Of a stretch of 23,268 bases of DNA, positions 22,352 through 23,268 are shown in pieces. The first letter of the stretch is position 1. Each line of letters opens with the position of its first letter. The stretch covers positions 1 through 23,268 of the forward strand of contig CAZEER010000036.1 of the NCBI GenBank assembly GCA_964511215.1, in the 5' to 3' direction. The translations under genes and the position numbers were made by a program. The stretch is from CAZEER01 sp964511215 (lineage in GTDB: Bacteria; Fidelibacterota; Marinisomatia; Marinisomatales; UBA1611). The notes beneath the pieces were generated by a model. It did not search any database. It was not told the DNA's origin and saw only the letters and a list, made by a program, of their open reading frames with translations.

Positions 22352-23268
22352 CTATCTTAATTCCTTATTTAAAAAAATAGGAATTTCACCGAAATATACA
22401 CCTTCAGGGTCACCATTTTCCTCTATAGATTTTTCTATAGTATTTTTATTCCTTGAAACTATACCATTGAAGAGTTCATCTCCCATGTATTTAACTATAA
22501 TCTTGTTATCCATATCGATAAGATCATCATTTAATCTGATAATAAAATTAGATGTAGAAGTTGTTTCAATGATGATAGTTTGATCAATAATGTTCGCAAT
22601 TATTAACGAATTTTTTATAGGGTCTGTTACTTTCAACCAATAAAATCTTTCGTGAATTACATCATCTTGTTTCCAAACAACCTTTTTAGGAAATGGATTA
22701 CGAGTAAATTTAGAAATCCAAGAAATAGCGGAGGTATCTAAACCGCCCATCCAATGACCTTTATTTTTGTATATCTTAACTAAATGAAGATAACCATTTA
22801 CATCATTTTCTCTCAATACTTGTAATCTATTTTCCCAATCTAATGCAACTTTGTTGCGATTATAAGCAGAGTCATTCTCTCCCATGTGTATTGTAAAACC
22901 TATGTTCCGTAATCCGAGAGGACTTGCATCATTTGGATGGCCCGCCATCATTGCAGCGGCGGCAAATCTATCAGCCATTCTAGGTGCTACTTGATAGACT
23001 CCATCGCCTCCAGCAGAATAACCCATCAGGTATATTTTGTTGGGGTCTACATCATGGAAAGCAATCATATTTTGAATTAATCTATTTAAAAACATATCAA
23101 TGTGGTTCTGATGCCACATATTCCATGTATTGGTTGGGGAGCGAGGTGTAAATAAAATTCCGTTATTTAATTCATATAATGTTTTATGTCTATTCCATGA
23201 ATTTTCATTTACTGAATCAGGCACACCGCCACCTCCATGTAATGAAAAATATAATTCCCATCCAGTTG
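22352..23268 (-). CDS. Alpha/beta-hydrolase (esterase/PHB-depolymerase-like), 5' end outside window
   Basis: The frame is open to the right edge of the window, so the start is not visible. The GTG at 23222-23224 is an internal valine, because upstream codons encode WELYFSLHGGGG (HGGGG at 23225-23239), the oxyanion-hole motif. The nucleophile is the Ser in MGYSAGG (codon 23015-23017), and the acid and base are likely the Asp in GENDSAYNR and the His in KGHWMGG. The layout fits the dienelactone-hydrolase/PHB-depolymerase-type carboxylesterases that act on polymer or sugar esters. After the hydrolase core, about 110 residues form a beta-rich C-terminal part (from VWKQDDVIHERFYWLKV), an add-on domain of unknown role. 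An upstream signal sequence may exist but cannot be seen. Confidence 0.85.
   Translation of the reverse strand, partial: TGWELYFSLHGGGGVPDSVNENSWNRHKTLYELNNGILFTPRSPTNTWNMWHQNHIDMFLNRLIQNMIAFHDVDPNKIYLMGYSAGGDGVYQVAPRMADRFAAAAMMAGHPNDASPLGLRNIGFTIHMGENDSAYNRNKVALDWENRLQVLRENDVNGYLHLVKIYKNKGHWMGGLDTSAISWISKFTRNPFPKKVVWKQDDVIHERFYWLKVTDPIKNSLIIANIIDQTIIIETTSTSNFIIRLNDDLIDMDNKIIVKYMGDELFNGIVSRNKNTIEKSIEENGDPEGVYFGEIPIFLNKELR

Noticed and set aside
1..23268. CRISPR arrays, tRNA/rRNA genes, riboswitches, insertion sequences, phage attachment sites
   Set aside because: No regularly spaced repeats, cloverleaf-like segments, transposase motifs or flanking repeats were found on reading both strands; intergenic spaces are all under 210 bases.

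Overview
This is a very AT-rich bacterial scaffold, apparently from a metagenome-type assembly. Two runs of exactly 100 N (6708-6807 and 9008-9107) join three contigs. The order and orientation of those contigs is therefore scaffolding information and is not shown by the bases. Gene content fits a free-living, probably marine, low-GC Gram-negative-like bacterium: a lipoprotein-type S9 peptidase, a YwqK/MORN-like secreted protein, and DprE/GtrA surface-glycan genes. A Candidatus Marinimicrobia (SAR406)-like origin is only a guess. No rRNA, tRNA, CRISPR array or insertion sequence is visible.

Left contig (1-6707): the tail of a plus-strand gene, a small secreted protein, an oligopeptidase B-like lipoprotein, and then minus-strand genes. 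These are a small membrane protein, a cyclic-nucleotide-binding-domain protein and an AI-2E/PerM-family transporter in one tight operon, a MORN-like secreted protein, and a multi-pass membrane protein cut by the first gap. Middle contig (6808-9007): a DprE2-like short-chain dehydrogenase and a divergent bleomycin-hydrolase/PepC peptidase cut by the second gap.

Right contig (9108-23268): everything is on the minus strand. The core is a 13-gene, 12-kb operon (21917 down to 9702) in which most neighbours overlap or nearly touch. In transcription order it encodes AraD (L-ribulose-5-P 4-epimerase); a GtrA membrane domain fused to a ribulose-phosphate-3-epimerase-like domain; a nucleotidyltransferase fused to a histidine phosphatase; a 2H phosphoesterase; a sugar nucleotidyltransferase; a GtrA flippase-like protein; a SAM methyltransferase; a DprE1-like FAD oxidoreductase; a PatA-like class III aminotransferase; a second 2H phosphoesterase; a GT2 glycosyltransferase; a GDPD/PI-PLC-like phosphodiesterase; and a GT-C-like polytopic membrane protein. 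Upstream of the operon lie a 60-codon hypothetical gene and the 3' part of an alpha/beta-hydrolase gene. Downstream is a charged protein with a helix-turn-helix-like C-terminus.

My reading is an undescribed lipid-linked pentofuranose pathway for a cell-surface glycan. AraD and the RPE-like domain would interconvert pentulose 5-phosphates. DprE1 plus DprE2 would epimerise a polyprenyl-phosphate pentose at C2, as in mycobacterial arabinan synthesis. GT2, GtrA and GT-C would load, flip and transfer the sugar. Two 2H phosphoesterases and a GDPD-like enzyme could deal with cyclic sugar phosphates or phosphodiesters. The domain assignments rest on motifs seen by eye; the pathway is inference.
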